In this document: piece by piece, positions 55,610 to 63,892 of the stretch
Layout: each line of letters opens with the position of its first letter
Numbering within the stretch: the first letter of the stretch is position 1
Source: Flavobacterium plurextorum
GTDB taxonomy: Bacteria > Bacteroidota > Bacteroidia > Flavobacteriales > Flavobacteriaceae
Length of the DNA: 64,000 nucleotides
Assembly (NCBI RefSeq): GCF_002217395.1
Contig: NZ_MUHD01000011.1
Location: 183,896-247,895 of the forward strand
Reading direction: 5' to 3'
Translations under genes and position numbers: made by a program
The notes under the pieces: generated by a model
Database searches by the model: none
What the model was told of the DNA's origin: nothing
The model's input: only the letters and a program-made list of their open reading frames with translations

Positions 55610-56152
55610 CTAAGCTCTTTTTATTTCATGCCCAACAAACTCTTCCAAAACTGCAAATATTTCATCTACAGGAAGCACTTCAAAATCAGGGTGGTTTTTT
55701 AGGAAATTGGCATTTAGTTCTACCAAGTTTTCATCTAATTCAAAATAAGTATTATTATTTAGCAAGTCTCTTGTTGGGTTTACACCTTCGAACTTTCCTT
55801 TAAGAAATTTAGCAATTTTTACGCTGCTCAATAATTTGACTCTTTTAGCTTGCGCCTGAAATAACTCCAAATGTTTTTCGGCACCAATCAAAGTCAAACC
55901 TTCTTCAATCAATTCGTTTAGTTCTTTGTTCCAACCAGAATTATAAACAAACTGCGAAAAATTACCAGCTGCATACTGCGACGCATAATAATCTAAATAA
56001 TAACTCAATAAAGCATCTTCGTGAATCAAATCGTCATCTACTTTTTCTTCGCGCATCAGGTTGATTACCGAAATATTTGAGTTAATAATATCCTGCGGAT
56101 TTTCACTTTCCATTGCTGTTTCAGAAACTATAATTCTACCGAATTCCTCCAT
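55610..56152 (-). CDS. DMP19/DUF4375-like protein
   Basis: A 180-residue soluble helical protein. Residues about 45-75 (ALLSYYLDYYASQYAAGNFSQFVYNSGWN) match the DMP19 (DUF4375) signature, in which a Y-x-x-x-x-x-G-G/N-F-x-Q-F-x-x-N core is typical. DMP19 proteins in other phyla mimic DNA, but bacterial members such as this are of unknown function. Single gene. Confidence 0.75.
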   Translation of the reverse strand: MEEFGRIIVSETAMESENPQDIINSNISVINLMREEKVDDDLIHEDALLSYYLDYYASQYAAGNFSQFVYNSGWNKELNELIEEGLTLIGAEKHLELFQAQAKRVKLLSSVKIAKFLKGKFEGVNPTRDLLNNNTYFELDENLVELNANFLKNHPDFEVLPVDEIFAVLEEFVGHEIKRA

Positions 56153-56209
56153 TTTGTTTTATTTTGAGATTATTTTAAAATTTAAAGACTTAAGAAATAC
56201 AATGCGTTT

Positions 56210-56380
56210 TTAGACCGCATCAGATTCATCATTCTTCTTCATTTCATTCATTTTCGCAACTAAAGCTTTCAATCGTAAAGCGCGTTCTTTTTTTTCTTCT
56301 TGAAGTTTAGCCTTTTTACGATTTAGTAATTTGGTATGTAAAGCCTTGTTTTTAGTATTCTTTTCAGGTCCTTTTGCCAT
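56210..56380 (-). CDS. Small basic protein (56 residues), short unlisted gene
   Basis: An ATG at 56380 opens a 56-residue frame ending in TAA at 56212-56210. It is Lys/Glu/Arg-rich (MAKGPEKNTKNKALHTK, then LNRKKAKLQEEKKERAL) and helical throughout, without Cys or a membrane segment. Such composition fits a small nucleic-acid- or ribosome-associated protein, but no family was recognised. It starts with a typical initiation context and ends 58 bases before the DMP19-like start. Confidence 0.6.
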   Translation of the reverse strand: MAKGPEKNTKNKALHTKLLNRKKAKLQEEKKERALRLKALVAKMNEMKKNDESDAV

Positions 56381-56584
56381 GATTCACATCCTTACTGTTT
56401 TGCTTTGCAAATTTCGTCGAAATAATGATATAATCAATACTATTTTTCGGCGTTTTTTGTAACGACAGGTCGAGCTGTTTATTAGCAACTCTAATTAAAA
56501 CTGTATTTATTCGAACCATATTTTTTTGTAAGTTTATTACAGAATTAATAATTTACCTATCAAAATCTTGAAACTGCCAATTCT

Positions 56585-56863
56585 ATGAGTCTACCAAAAA
56601 ACCTAACCTTATTCTATGTCGCAGGAATTCTCTCTATTATTATTGGAATTATTTACGCTGTAATCCTGATAAACGGAAGTTCTGCCCCAGATGGATTAAT
56701 GGGAATTTATATTTTGTTTTGGTTAATTCCAGTTTTTGCAATTGTATTGATCGATCGTTTTTTAGTTAAGAAATTTGGAAACCAAAAAGTAAATAAAGTT
56801 CAATTCTCTTTTTTGTTATTCATTGTACTTTTATGGATTATTAGAGTTATTACTAATTTGTAA
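56585..56863 (+). CDS. Small three-helix membrane protein
   Basis: A 92-residue protein with three hydrophobic segments (about 8-28, 37-55 and 70-88) separated by short polar loops. Family not recognised. It is directly upstream (12 bases) of a lipoprotein gene on the same strand, so they likely form an operon. Confidence 0.65.
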   Translation: MSLPKNLTLFYVAGILSIIIGIIYAVILINGSSAPDGLMGIYILFWLIPVFAIVLIDRFLVKKFGNQKVNKVQFSFLLFIVLLWIIRVITNL

Positions 56864-56874
56864 TTTTAGTAATT

Positions 56875-57390
56875 ATGAAGAAAACAACTTTACTGGTCAT
56901 AATCTTATTTATTTTCTTTGGATGCAAAAAAGAAGTAGAAGATGCGTTTACATTTGATAGTTTAGTTCTTTCTTCTGCGGGTTTGGACGAAGACAATTCT
57001 ATTAAATTCACTAATAGTGACACCGTATTTTTTCAAAGACGATATCCAGGCCCAACTGAAAATTTCTACGCTGTAATTGCAAATCATCAAAAAATAAAAT
57101 TAAAAAAACAACTTCAACGTTTAAACTTAAAAAAGTTTAAATCTGAATATACTCAAGAAAATTTATGCGATGGAGGAGCCTCTCTTATAAATATTTCAAT
57201 TAACGGAAAAACAAAATCGATTTTTATTTATGGACATGTTGCTCCTGAAAAACTTTATAGTTTTATTGATTCTTTAGGCACATTTAAAAAAAATCTAAAA
57301 TTTCGCACAACAAAACAAGTCATTGACTTTGGAGATCTAAATGCTATTTTACCGCCACCACCACCGCCTTTAAAAACGAAAACAAAATGA
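56875..57390 (+). CDS. Lipoprotein with polyproline tail
   Basis: A 171-residue lipoprotein: MKKTTLLVIILFIFFGC with Cys17, then KKEVEDAF. The middle resembles the DUF6438-type fold (YPGPTENFYAVI; CDGGASLINISINGKTKSIFIYGH), though this is a weak match by eye. The C terminus has seven consecutive-type prolines (LPPPPPPLKTKTK). The stop overlaps the next start by four bases (ATGA). Confidence 0.75.
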   Translation: MKKTTLLVIILFIFFGCKKEVEDAFTFDSLVLSSAGLDEDNSIKFTNSDTVFFQRRYPGPTENFYAVIANHQKIKLKKQLQRLNLKKFKSEYTQENLCDGGASLINISINGKTKSIFIYGHVAPEKLYSFIDSLGTFKKNLKFRTTKQVIDFGDLNAILPPPPPPLKTKTK

Positions 57391-57944
57391 CACCAATCTT
57401 CTTCCCAACCCCAGAAAAATTTAGAGAATGGCTGGAAAAAAATCATGACAAAGAAACCGAACTTATAGTAGGTTTCTATAAAATGAGCACCAAAAAACCA
57501 TCTATGACTTGGTCTGAATCTGTAGATCAGGCGCTTTGTTTTGGTTGGATTGACAGTGTTCGAAAATCAATTGACGAAGAAAGTTATTCGAACAGATTTA
57601 CGCCAAGAAAAAAATCAAGCAATTGGAGCGCGATCAACATTAAAAAAGTCGAAGAACTTACAAAGGCGGGACTTATGAGAGAAGCGGGATTAAAAGCTTT
57701 TGAACTAAGATCGGATGCAAAATCTGGAATTTACTCTTATGAAAAAGAACCCGAAATTCTAAATCCTGAATTTGAAAAACAATTTAAAGACAATAAACCA
57801 GCTTGGAACTTTTTCGAAAACCAAGCGCCATCGTACAAAAAAATTATGATTCACTGGATTATGAGCGCCAAACAAGAAAAAACCAGACTTTCGAGATTAG
57901 AAAAAGCAATAGCAATAAGTGCTGAACAAAAGCGAATGTTGTAA
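57387..57944 (+). CDS. YdeI/OmpD-associated family protein
   Basis: A 185-residue cytoplasmic protein matching the YdeI/OmpD-associated family: FFPTPEKFREWLEKNHDKETEL, MTWSESVDQALCFGWIDSVRK, and RFTPRKKSSNWSAINIKKVEEL. E. coli YdeI has been linked to resistance to peptides, but the family's biochemical role is not settled. It is coupled to the preceding lipoprotein gene by a 4-base overlap. Confidence 0.88.
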   Translation: MTPIFFPTPEKFREWLEKNHDKETELIVGFYKMSTKKPSMTWSESVDQALCFGWIDSVRKSIDEESYSNRFTPRKKSSNWSAINIKKVEELTKAGLMREAGLKAFELRSDAKSGIYSYEKEPEILNPEFEKQFKDNKPAWNFFENQAPSYKKIMIHWIMSAKQEKTRLSRLEKAIAISAEQKRML

Positions 57945-58018
57945 AAGCTGTTGTTTTCATATTTTTTAAGCATTAACTTTATTCCGTCTAAAAAGTTTAA
58001 GCTAAAAAAGAAAAAGGA

Positions 58019-58921
58019 ATGGAAGGAAGAAAAGCATTAGAATATTATGTTTTAGATGTATTCTCGAACGAAAGTTATAAAGGAAATCCACTTTCGGTGG
58101 TTTTTACAGACGGCAATTTAGAATTAGAAACGTATCAAAACATCTCCAAAGAATTTGGCTATTCCGAAACTTCATTTGTTTATTATTCCCCAGCGCAAAA
58201 GGCATTAAATGTGCGTTCATTTACTCCAACCGGAATCGAAATTGACGGTGCAGGACATAATTTATTAGGAGCGGTTTGCGGAGCTTTATTAAAAGGAATA
58301 CCAATATTTAAAGACCAAGAAGAAAACGCTCGTTTCGTAATCATGAAACACGCGGCAATTCCGTTAACCGTAAGTTTTGATCCTGTAAGCTTTTATCCTG
58401 TAGTACAAATGCATCAAAAATCGGCAGTTCTAAGACAGGAAATTCCAACATACAAATTAGCCGTTGCACTTGGTTTAAAAATTGAAGATTTAGACAGCAA
58501 CGACTTTGTTCCCACAATCGTTAAAACCGAAGTTTCACATACTATGGTTCCTATTAAAAACAGTCAAATCCTGAACGACTGTATTCCAGATCCTAAACTA
58601 TTGATCGAAATTTCGAAAGAATACCAATCTGAAGGCTTTTATTGTTTTACCATAAAAGGTCAAAATGAAGAACATATTGCTGAGACTAGATTTTTTAATC
58701 CAATAATCGGAATTTATGAAGATCCTGCAACAGGAACTGCCGCCGGCCCATTAATTGGATTTTTAACTCAAAAGAAACAAGCAAAACTCAATCACGAATA
58801 CAAAATCCTGCAAGGCGTAAAATTAAATCAGCCTTCGATTATTGAAGTCATGAATCGCGAAAATGATATTTTGGTTGGCGGTTCATCGATAATTACAATG
58901 AAAGGCGTGCTTTATCTCTAA
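58019..58921 (+). CDS. PhzF family isomerase
   Basis: A 300-residue protein of the PhzF/DapF-like epimerase fold. Motifs: YVLDVFSNESYKGNPLSVVF at the N terminus, FGYSETSFV with the catalytic Glu, RSFTPTGIEIDGAGHNLLG, and EDPATGTAAGPLIGFL near the C terminus. PhzF isomerises trans-2,3-dihydro-3-hydroxyanthranilate; most homologues outside phenazine clusters act on unknown substrates. No phenazine genes are near. Confidence 0.9.
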   Translation: MEGRKALEYYVLDVFSNESYKGNPLSVVFTDGNLELETYQNISKEFGYSETSFVYYSPAQKALNVRSFTPTGIEIDGAGHNLLGAVCGALLKGIPIFKDQEENARFVIMKHAAIPLTVSFDPVSFYPVVQMHQKSAVLRQEIPTYKLAVALGLKIEDLDSNDFVPTIVKTEVSHTMVPIKNSQILNDCIPDPKLLIEISKEYQSEGFYCFTIKGQNEEHIAETRFFNPIIGIYEDPATGTAAGPLIGFLTQKKQAKLNHEYKILQGVKLNQPSIIEVMNRENDILVGGSSIITMKGVLYL

Positions 58922-58944
58922 AAACAATATTTACAATTAGTAAA

Positions 58945-59307
58945 ATGCCAGACTTTAAAAACAAAACTTGGGTTTTAAGCGATTTTATAAAATTTGTTCA
59001 AGAGAAAAAAGATCGTTCTCAAAATTATAATGCTGCTTATTATTATGATATTTATACCGCTGATAACAATGAATCACTTTCTGCTGAAACCATAATATAT
59101 GTTGGTGAAACTGTAGAAGTTGACGATAATGCCAACGAAATCTTTCCAAATATTGTTACAGAAATGAACTATTGGTTTGAATATTCCTGCAGTAATTTTC
59201 AAGATGTTATTGATTTAGCTACAACTCAAAATTCGAACGTAACTATTTATAAACTAATTGAATGTTTAAACTATTATAGCCAACATGATACCTTTTTAGA
59301 TGTATAA
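58945..59307 (+). CDS. Small soluble hypothetical protein
   Basis: A 120-residue acidic protein (WVLSDFIKFVQEKKDRSQN; YVGETVEVDDNANEIFP; YWFEYSCSNFQDVIDLA). Alternating helix and strand suggest an alpha/beta fold like that of SUKH- or immunity-type proteins, but I do not recognise a family and no toxin gene is adjacent. It follows phzF by 23 bases on the same strand and ends at a terminator. Confidence 0.65.
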   Translation: MPDFKNKTWVLSDFIKFVQEKKDRSQNYNAAYYYDIYTADNNESLSAETIIYVGETVEVDDNANEIFPNIVTEMNYWFEYSCSNFQDVIDLATTQNSNVTIYKLIECLNYYSQHDTFLDV

Positions 59308-59308
59308 T

Positions 59309-59341
59309 AAAAAAGCCGCATCAATAAAATGCAGCTTTTTT
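59309..59341. terminator. Terminator
   Basis: AAAAAAGCCGCAT, CAATAAA and ATGCAGCTTTTTTT form a stem between the hypothetical gene (plus) and the convergent CDGSH gene (minus). Confidence 0.8.
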
Positions 59342-59367
59342 TATGGTTAAACCAGAAACGAAATTTC

Positions 59368-59595
59368 TTAATTCGTTTTCATTGGCGGTAAATCGAATGC
59401 AACAGATTCGTGTTCGAAATTATTTCTGTGTCCGCCATCGCAAAATGGTTTGTTTGCAGATAATCCGCAACGGTAAAGACCAAGTGCAGATCTTCCTTGT
59501 AATCCGTAAACAGCTCCTTCTGAATCCATTATTTCAAAGTCACCTTCGATTTTGATTGATCCATTTTTATTGATGATTAATTTTGTCTTGCTCAT
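59368..59595 (-). CDS. CDGSH iron-sulfur protein with altered ligand set
   Basis: I start at the ATG at 59595 (MSKTKLIINKNGSIKIEGDF, 75 residues); an earlier ATG adds 23 unsupported residues. CDGSH signature: LYRCGLSANKPFCDGGHR. Usual ligands are C-x-C-x8-C-x3-H; here the first Cys is Tyr41, while Cys43, Cys52 and His56 remain. CDGSH proteins bind a [2Fe-2S] cluster and act in redox or cluster transfer. Loss of one ligand may change or abolish cluster binding. Confidence 0.85.
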   Translation of the reverse strand: MSKTKLIINKNGSIKIEGDFEIMDSEGAVYGLQGRSALGLYRCGLSANKPFCDGGHRNNFEHESVAFDLPPMKTN

Positions 59596-59711
59596 AAACT
59601 TGTTTTTTAGTTTTTTTTCGGAAGGCAAAGATTGCGAAATAAATCTTGAAGATTTTAGTGGCAATGCTAGTTTAAACTGGTTCTATTTTAATGGTGTTTT
59701 ACCACAAATAT

Positions 59712-59962
59712 TGTCAGACTGAGCGAAGTCGAAGGCTCTCAAAGATTTTATATTTATTTACGCTGAAACAATCTCGCAAAGTTGCAGAATCGCAAAGTTT
59801 TGCTTCATTTTATGTCATTTCGACGTAAGGAGAAATCTTCGCGAGAAACACCATTCCTAAAATCTCCAATCTTTGTCGAGTTACTTCCGAAGATTTCTCC
59901 TTACGTCGAAATGACAAGATTGTGTGAAACTAGTGCAGGCTTCGACTTCGCTCAGCCTGACA
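59712..59962. repeat. Nested inverted-repeat element (MITE/REP-like), copy 1
   Basis: Outer arms TGTCAGACTGAGCGAAGTCG (59712) and CGACTTCGCTCAGCCTGACA (to 59962) enclose a second pair, TGTCATTTCGACGTAAGGAG (59813) and CTCCTTACGTCGAAATGACA (to 59916). The inner arms continue as AAATCTTCGCG and GAAGATTT with an AATCTTTGTCGAG loop. Inner core and loop recur at 62292-62391. Confidence 0.8.
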
Positions 59963-60099
59963 AAACGGTTAAAAAACTTTGCACCTCTTCGCCTTTACGA
60001 GATTAAAAAACTCAGCGAATCTCTGCGTTTTTTCTTCGTGCAACTCAGTGAAATTGCGTGCGAATCTCCACGCACTAACAAAATCTCAATTCTATTGCT

Positions 60100-60107
60100 T
60101 ATTTTTG
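60100..60107 (+). promoter_or_regulatory. -7 element for metG
   Basis: TATTTTTG fits TAnnTTTG, 19 bases before the metG start. Confidence 0.4.
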
Positions 60108-60126
60108 CACTCAATAAAATTGAGTT

Positions 60127-62262
60127 ATGATACAAAATCCAAAGAGATATACTATTACAGCAGCGTTGCCTTATACTAATGGACCAATACATATTGGGCA
60201 TTTGGCGGGGGTTTACGTGCCTGCAGATATATATTCTAGATACTTGCGTTTGCAAAATAAAGACGTTGCGTTTATCTGCGGAAGCGATGAACACGGTGTT
60301 GCAATTTCGATGAAAGCAAAAAAAGAAGGAGTTACGCCACAAGAAGTTATTGATAAATATGACGGAATCATCCGTAAATCGTTTGCAGATTTCGGAATTT
60401 CATTTGATAATTATTCCAGAACTTCTGCAAAAATACATCATGATACTGCTTCAGAATTCTTTAGAACTTTGTATGATAAAGGCGATTTTATTGAAGAAGT
60501 TACAGAGCAATTGTACGATGCAAAAGCAAATCAGTTTTTAGCAGACCGTTTTGTGGTTGGAACTTGTCCTAAATGCGACAATCCGGAAGCTTACGGCGAT
60601 CAGTGCGAAAAATGCGGATCGACTTTGAACGCGACTGATTTAATCAACCCAAAATCGACAATTACTGGTGAAACTCCAATTTTAAAAGAAACAAAACACT
60701 GGTTTTTACCTTTAGACAGATATTCTGATTTCTTGACAAAATGGATTTTAGAAGGTCATAAAAATGACTGGAAACCTAACGTTTACGGACAAGTAAAATC
60801 TTGGATCGACGGCGGACTTGAACCTCGTGCGGTAACGCGTGACCTTGATTGGGGAATTGATGTTCCTGTTGAAGGTGCCGAAGGAAAAAAATTATACGTT
60901 TGGTTTGATGCGCCAATTGGTTATATTTCTTCTACAAAAGAATGGGCTGCTCGCGAAGGAAAAGATTGGGAACCATATTGGAAAGATGAAGAAACGAAAT
61001 TGGTTCACTTTATCGGAAAAGACAATATCGTTTTTCACTGTATCATTTTCCCAGCGATGTTAAAAGCTGAAGGAAGCTACATTTTACCAGACAATGTTCC
61101 TGCAAATGAGTTTTTGAACCTGGAAGGAAACAAACTTTCGACTTCAAAAAACTGGGCGGTTTGGTTACATGAATATTTAGAAGAATTTCCAGATAAGCAG
61201 GATGTTTTACGTTATGCATTAACATCAAACGCGCCAGAAACAAAAGATAACGATTTTACTTGGAAAGATTTCCAAGCTAGAAATAACAACGAATTGGTTG
61301 CTATTTTTGGAAACTTCATTAATCGTGTTGTCGTTTTAACCAACAAATATTATGAAGGTGTTATTCCAACGCCAAATGAATTTAGTGAAGTTGACGAAGC
61401 TGTTTTAGCAGAATTAAAAGCGTATCCAGCTGTAATTTCAAGTTCAGTTGAGCGTTACAGATTCCGTGAAGCATTAGGCGAATTAATGAATGTTGCTCGT
61501 TTAGGAAACAAATATCTTGCTGACGAAGAGCCTTGGAAAGTAATGAAAGACAATCCAGAGCGTGTAAAAACTCAAATGTATGTAGCACTTCAAATTGCTG
61601 CGGCGTTGAGCGTTTTGGCTGAACCATTTTTACCTTTTACAGCTGCTAAATTATCTAAAATCTTGAATTTAGGTGATCTTCAAGAACATTTTGAAGGATT
61701 CAGCAAGTTCTTGAAAGAGAAAAATCGTGATGCAAAAGATATCTTTATTGATAAAAAATTAGGTTGGAATGATATTACTGAAAATTCAGATTTGATTCCG
61801 GCTGGACACAAAATTAGCGAAGCTGAATTGCTTTTTGCAAAAATTGAAGACGAAGAAATACAAAAACAAATAGACAAATTGGAAGCAACAAAAACGGCTA
61901 ATCTTGCTGAAAGCAAACAACCTGAACCGCAAAAAGATTTAATTCAGTTTGAAGATTTTGCGAAAATGGATATCCGTATCGGAACTATTCTTGAGGCTGA
62001 AAAAATGCCAAAAGCAAACAAACTTTTAGTTCTTAAAGTGGATACCGGAATTGATGTTCGCACAATTGTTTCAGGAATTGCCGAGAGTTTTTCTCCAGAA
62101 GAAATCGTTGGTAAACGTGTTTCTGTTTTAGCAAACCTTGCTCCAAGAGCTTTACGCGGAGTTGAAAGTCAAGGAATGATCTTGATGACAACAAATGCCG
62201 AAGGAAAACTGGTTTTTGTAAATCCAGATGCTGACGCTCCAAATGGTGAAACGGTAAACTAA
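60127..62262 (+). CDS. metG: Methionyl-tRNA synthetase
   Basis: A 711-residue class I synthetase that charges tRNA-Met. The HIGH motif is at 22-25 ([12 protein letters not shown]). A zinc knuckle follows ([19 protein letters not shown], about 154-172). The KMSKS loop is KLSTS at 336-340. The anticodon-binding helical domain covers about 390-560. A C-terminal Trbp111/EMAP-II-like tRNA-binding domain covers about 600-711 ([44 protein letters not shown]). Its promoter box at 60100 follows a palindromic element. Confidence 0.98.
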   Translation: MIQNPKRYTITAALPYTNGPIHIGHLAGVYVPADIYSRYLRLQNKDVAFICGSDEHGVAISMKAKKEGVTPQEVIDKYDGIIRKSFADFGISFDNYSRTSAKIHHDTASEFFRTLYDKGDFIEEVTEQLYDAKANQFLADRFVVGTCPKCDNPEAYGDQCEKCGSTLNATDLINPKSTITGETPILKETKHWFLPLDRYSDFLTKWILEGHKNDWKPNVYGQVKSWIDGGLEPRAVTRDLDWGIDVPVEGAEGKKLYVWFDAPIGYISSTKEWAAREGKDWEPYWKDEETKLVHFIGKDNIVFHCIIFPAMLKAEGSYILPDNVPANEFLNLEGNKLSTSKNWAVWLHEYLEEFPDKQDVLRYALTSNAPETKDNDFTWKDFQARNNNELVAIFGNFINRVVVLTNKYYEGVIPTPNEFSEVDEAVLAELKAYPAVISSSVERYRFREALGELMNVARLGNKYLADEEPWKVMKDNPERVKTQMYVALQIAAALSVLAEPFLPFTAAKLSKILNLGDLQEHFEGFSKFLKEKNRDAKDIFIDKKLGWNDITENSDLIPAGHKISEAELLFAKIEDEEIQKQIDKLEATKTANLAESKQPEPQKDLIQFEDFAKMDIRIGTILEAEKMPKANKLLVLKVDTGIDVRTIVSGIAESFSPEEIVGKRVSVLANLAPRALRGVESQGMILMTTNAEGKLVFVNPDADAPNGETVN

Positions 62263-62291
62263 ACTGATTTTACACATCTAAGCATATCGTT

Positions 62292-62391
62292 TGTCATTTC
62301 GAGGAACGAGAAATCTTCGCAAGTAACTCCGCAATGAGAATCCAATCTTTGTCGAGCTTCTCGCGAAGATTTCTCGTTCCTCGAAATGACA
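62292..62391. repeat. Inverted-repeat element (MITE/REP-like), copy 2
   Basis: TGTCATTTCGAGGAACGAGAAATC at the left arm (from 62292) and GATTTCTCGTTCCTCGAAATGACA at the right arm (to 62391) pair over more than 20 bp. The loop contains AATCTTTGTCGAG as in the copy at 59813-59916. It sits 29 bases after the metG stop and may also act as mRNA-end hairpin. Confidence 0.8.
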
Positions 62392-62520
62392 AAATTAGTA
62401 GAACTAAAAAAGAATAAAATTCTTACATTTTTCTGTTTTTTTCAAATTTATATTTGTACGTTTGTACTGACAAAATATTTGAAAGACTTTCGATAATAAA
62501 CTTATTTAAAGTAACAATAA

Positions 62521-62612
62521 GCGAAACCCTCGTCATGGTGTTGGAGCAGGAAACTGCCCTTGATCTATTCTTTTGAATATTTTGTCACACCTAAAATGAG
62601 GGTTTCGTGCGT
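62521..62612 (+). ncRNA. Structured RNA candidate, cis-leader or small RNA
   Basis: A closing stem pairs GAAACCCTC (62523-62531) with GAGGGTTTC (62598-62606). Inside it GGTGT (62537-62541) pairs with ACACC (62587-62591). Within that junction are two hairpins: GCAG-GAAA-CTGC (62546-62557, a GNRA tetraloop) and TATTC-TTTT-GAATA (62566-62579). The closed multibranch with a GNRA loop is more ordered than nearby spacer. It ends about 15 bases before the 62628 start codon and has no T-run after it. It may be a leader of that gene, or a processed RNA. It matches no class that I recognise. Confidence 0.5.
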
Positions 62613-62627
62613 TAAAAATTTTCGATC

Positions 62628-62903
62628 ATGACAGAAGAAAATCAAAAAACAACAGAAGCAGGTGTAATGACAGCAATGGCAAAATTTTTCTCAGATCTTT
62701 GGTTTGTAGATGATTTTAGAGAGCAGCCAGAATATTTGTCCGAAATTTTCGAGACTATTCTGTTAACCAAAATGGGCGACGATCAAGATCTGAGAGTCAG
62801 AATGATCAACTCTATTAGAACCAGTAAAATACTGGCTGAAACACTCGGGTCTTTTTCTGATAAAGAAATTAACAAAGCCTGCGAGAAAATGATTAAAGCA
62901 TAA
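62628..62903 (+). CDS. Small conserved-looking protein of unknown function
   Basis: A 91-residue soluble, helical protein (MTEENQKTTEAGVMTAMAKFF; LTKMGDDQDLRVRMINSIRTSK). No family was recognised and no signal peptide or membrane segment is present. It is preceded by the structured RNA candidate and followed by a clear terminator, forming a monocistronic unit. Confidence 0.75.
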   Translation: MTEENQKTTEAGVMTAMAKFFSDLWFVDDFREQPEYLSEIFETILLTKMGDDQDLRVRMINSIRTSKILAETLGSFSDKEINKACEKMIKA

Positions 62904-62907
62904 AAAC

Positions 62908-62946
62908 ACAAAAAGCGTAAACTCTAAACTGATTTTACGCTTTTTA
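62908..62946 (+). terminator. Terminator
   Basis: AAAAAGCGTAAA, CTCTAAACTGA and TTTACGCTTTTT form a stem with T-run just after the 62903 stop. Confidence 0.85.
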
Positions 62947-63007
62947 GTTTCAAAAGTATTTGCTTGTAAACTATCTTTGAAAAATAATACACGATTAAAA
63001 TCACAAA

Positions 63008-63892
63008 ATGAAACTCACCAAACCAAGATTAGCCCTAATCTGCGGTATACTCTGCATCTCGATTTTCCCGATATTGGTTAAATTACGTTTAACATCAGGA
63101 TTAATTTCGGCCTTTTACCGAATGTTTTTTGCTGTTATTCTGCTTTTGCCTTATGTGCTTTTAAGCAAAAACTTTAAACTTCCGAGTTTAAAACTTACGC
63201 TTTTGGCAATGCTTTGCGGAATTTTATTTTCATCAGATGTTGCGGTTTGGAATATCGCTATTCAGGATTCGAGTGCAACGCAGGCTTCATTGCTTACAAA
63301 CTTATCACCGGTTTGGGTTGGAATTGGTTCCTTTTTATTTTTAAAATCAAAACCTGCAACAAATTTCTGGATTGGAACAATTGTTTCTTTATTCGGAATG
63401 ATAACTTTGGTTGGTTTTGAGTTTTTTATTGATCTTAATTTCAATCAGGCCTTTCTGTTTGCCGTTTTATCAGGAATCTTATATTCGATTTATCTTTTGG
63501 TGAGCAAAAATGTATTATCAGAAGTTGATGTACTTTCCTTTATGACAATCAGTTTATTTACATCGAGTATTTATTTAGGAATTCTTTGTTATTCTTTAAA
63601 CGAACCTTTTACAGGATTTTCAAATACCGGTTGGTTTGTATTAGTTCTTCAAGCGGTAATTTGTCAATTGTGTGCGTGGCTTTCGATTAGTTATGCGACA
63701 CAACATATGCGTGCAACAAGAGTATCGCTGAGTTTATTAAGTCAGGCTGTAATAACATCCATTTTAGCTTGGTTGTTTTTAGAAGAAAAAATAACTTTAC
63801 AAATGGTCTTTGGTGGTATTATTTTACTTTTCGGAATTAGAATTACGTTTTACGATAAAACGATTTCTTTAAAAAAGTTTTTTTCTAAGTAA
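63008..63892 (+). CDS. EamA/DMT-family transporter
   Basis: A 294-residue inner-membrane protein with ten predicted helices in two five-helix EamA repeats. N-terminal repeat: LRLTSGLISAFYRMFFAVILLLPYVLL and ATQASLLTNLSPVWVGIGSFLF. C-terminal repeat: YATQHMRATRVSLSLLSQAVITSILAWLFLEEKITLQMVFGG, with the conserved Glu-Glu-Lys. Such proteins export metabolites or amino acids; the substrate is unknown. Single gene. Confidence 0.9.
   Translation: MKLTKPRLALICGILCISIFPILVKLRLTSGLISAFYRMFFAVILLLPYVLLSKNFKLPSLKLTLLAMLCGILFSSDVAVWNIAIQDSSATQASLLTNLSPVWVGIGSFLFLKSKPATNFWIGTIVSLFGMITLVGFEFFIDLNFNQAFLFAVLSGILYSIYLLVSKNVLSEVDVLSFMTISLFTSSIYLGILCYSLNEPFTGFSNTGWFVLVLQAVICQLCAWLSISYATQHMRATRVSLSLLSQAVITSILAWLFLEEKITLQMVFGGIILLFGIRITFYDKTISLKKFFSK

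Noticed and set aside
57255..57446. Minus frame with a polyglycine run
   Set aside because: It is the reverse complement of the polyproline tail of the lipoprotein gene.
59782..60130. Overlapping plus frames upstream of metG (containing AGFDFAQPDK)
   Set aside because: They are translations of the palindromic element; such peptides are common artefacts of this repeat in flavobacterial annotation.
62521..62612. SRP RNA
   Set aside because: Length fits, but the GGAAGGAAGCAG core of helix 8 is absent and the fold is branched rather than a single rod.
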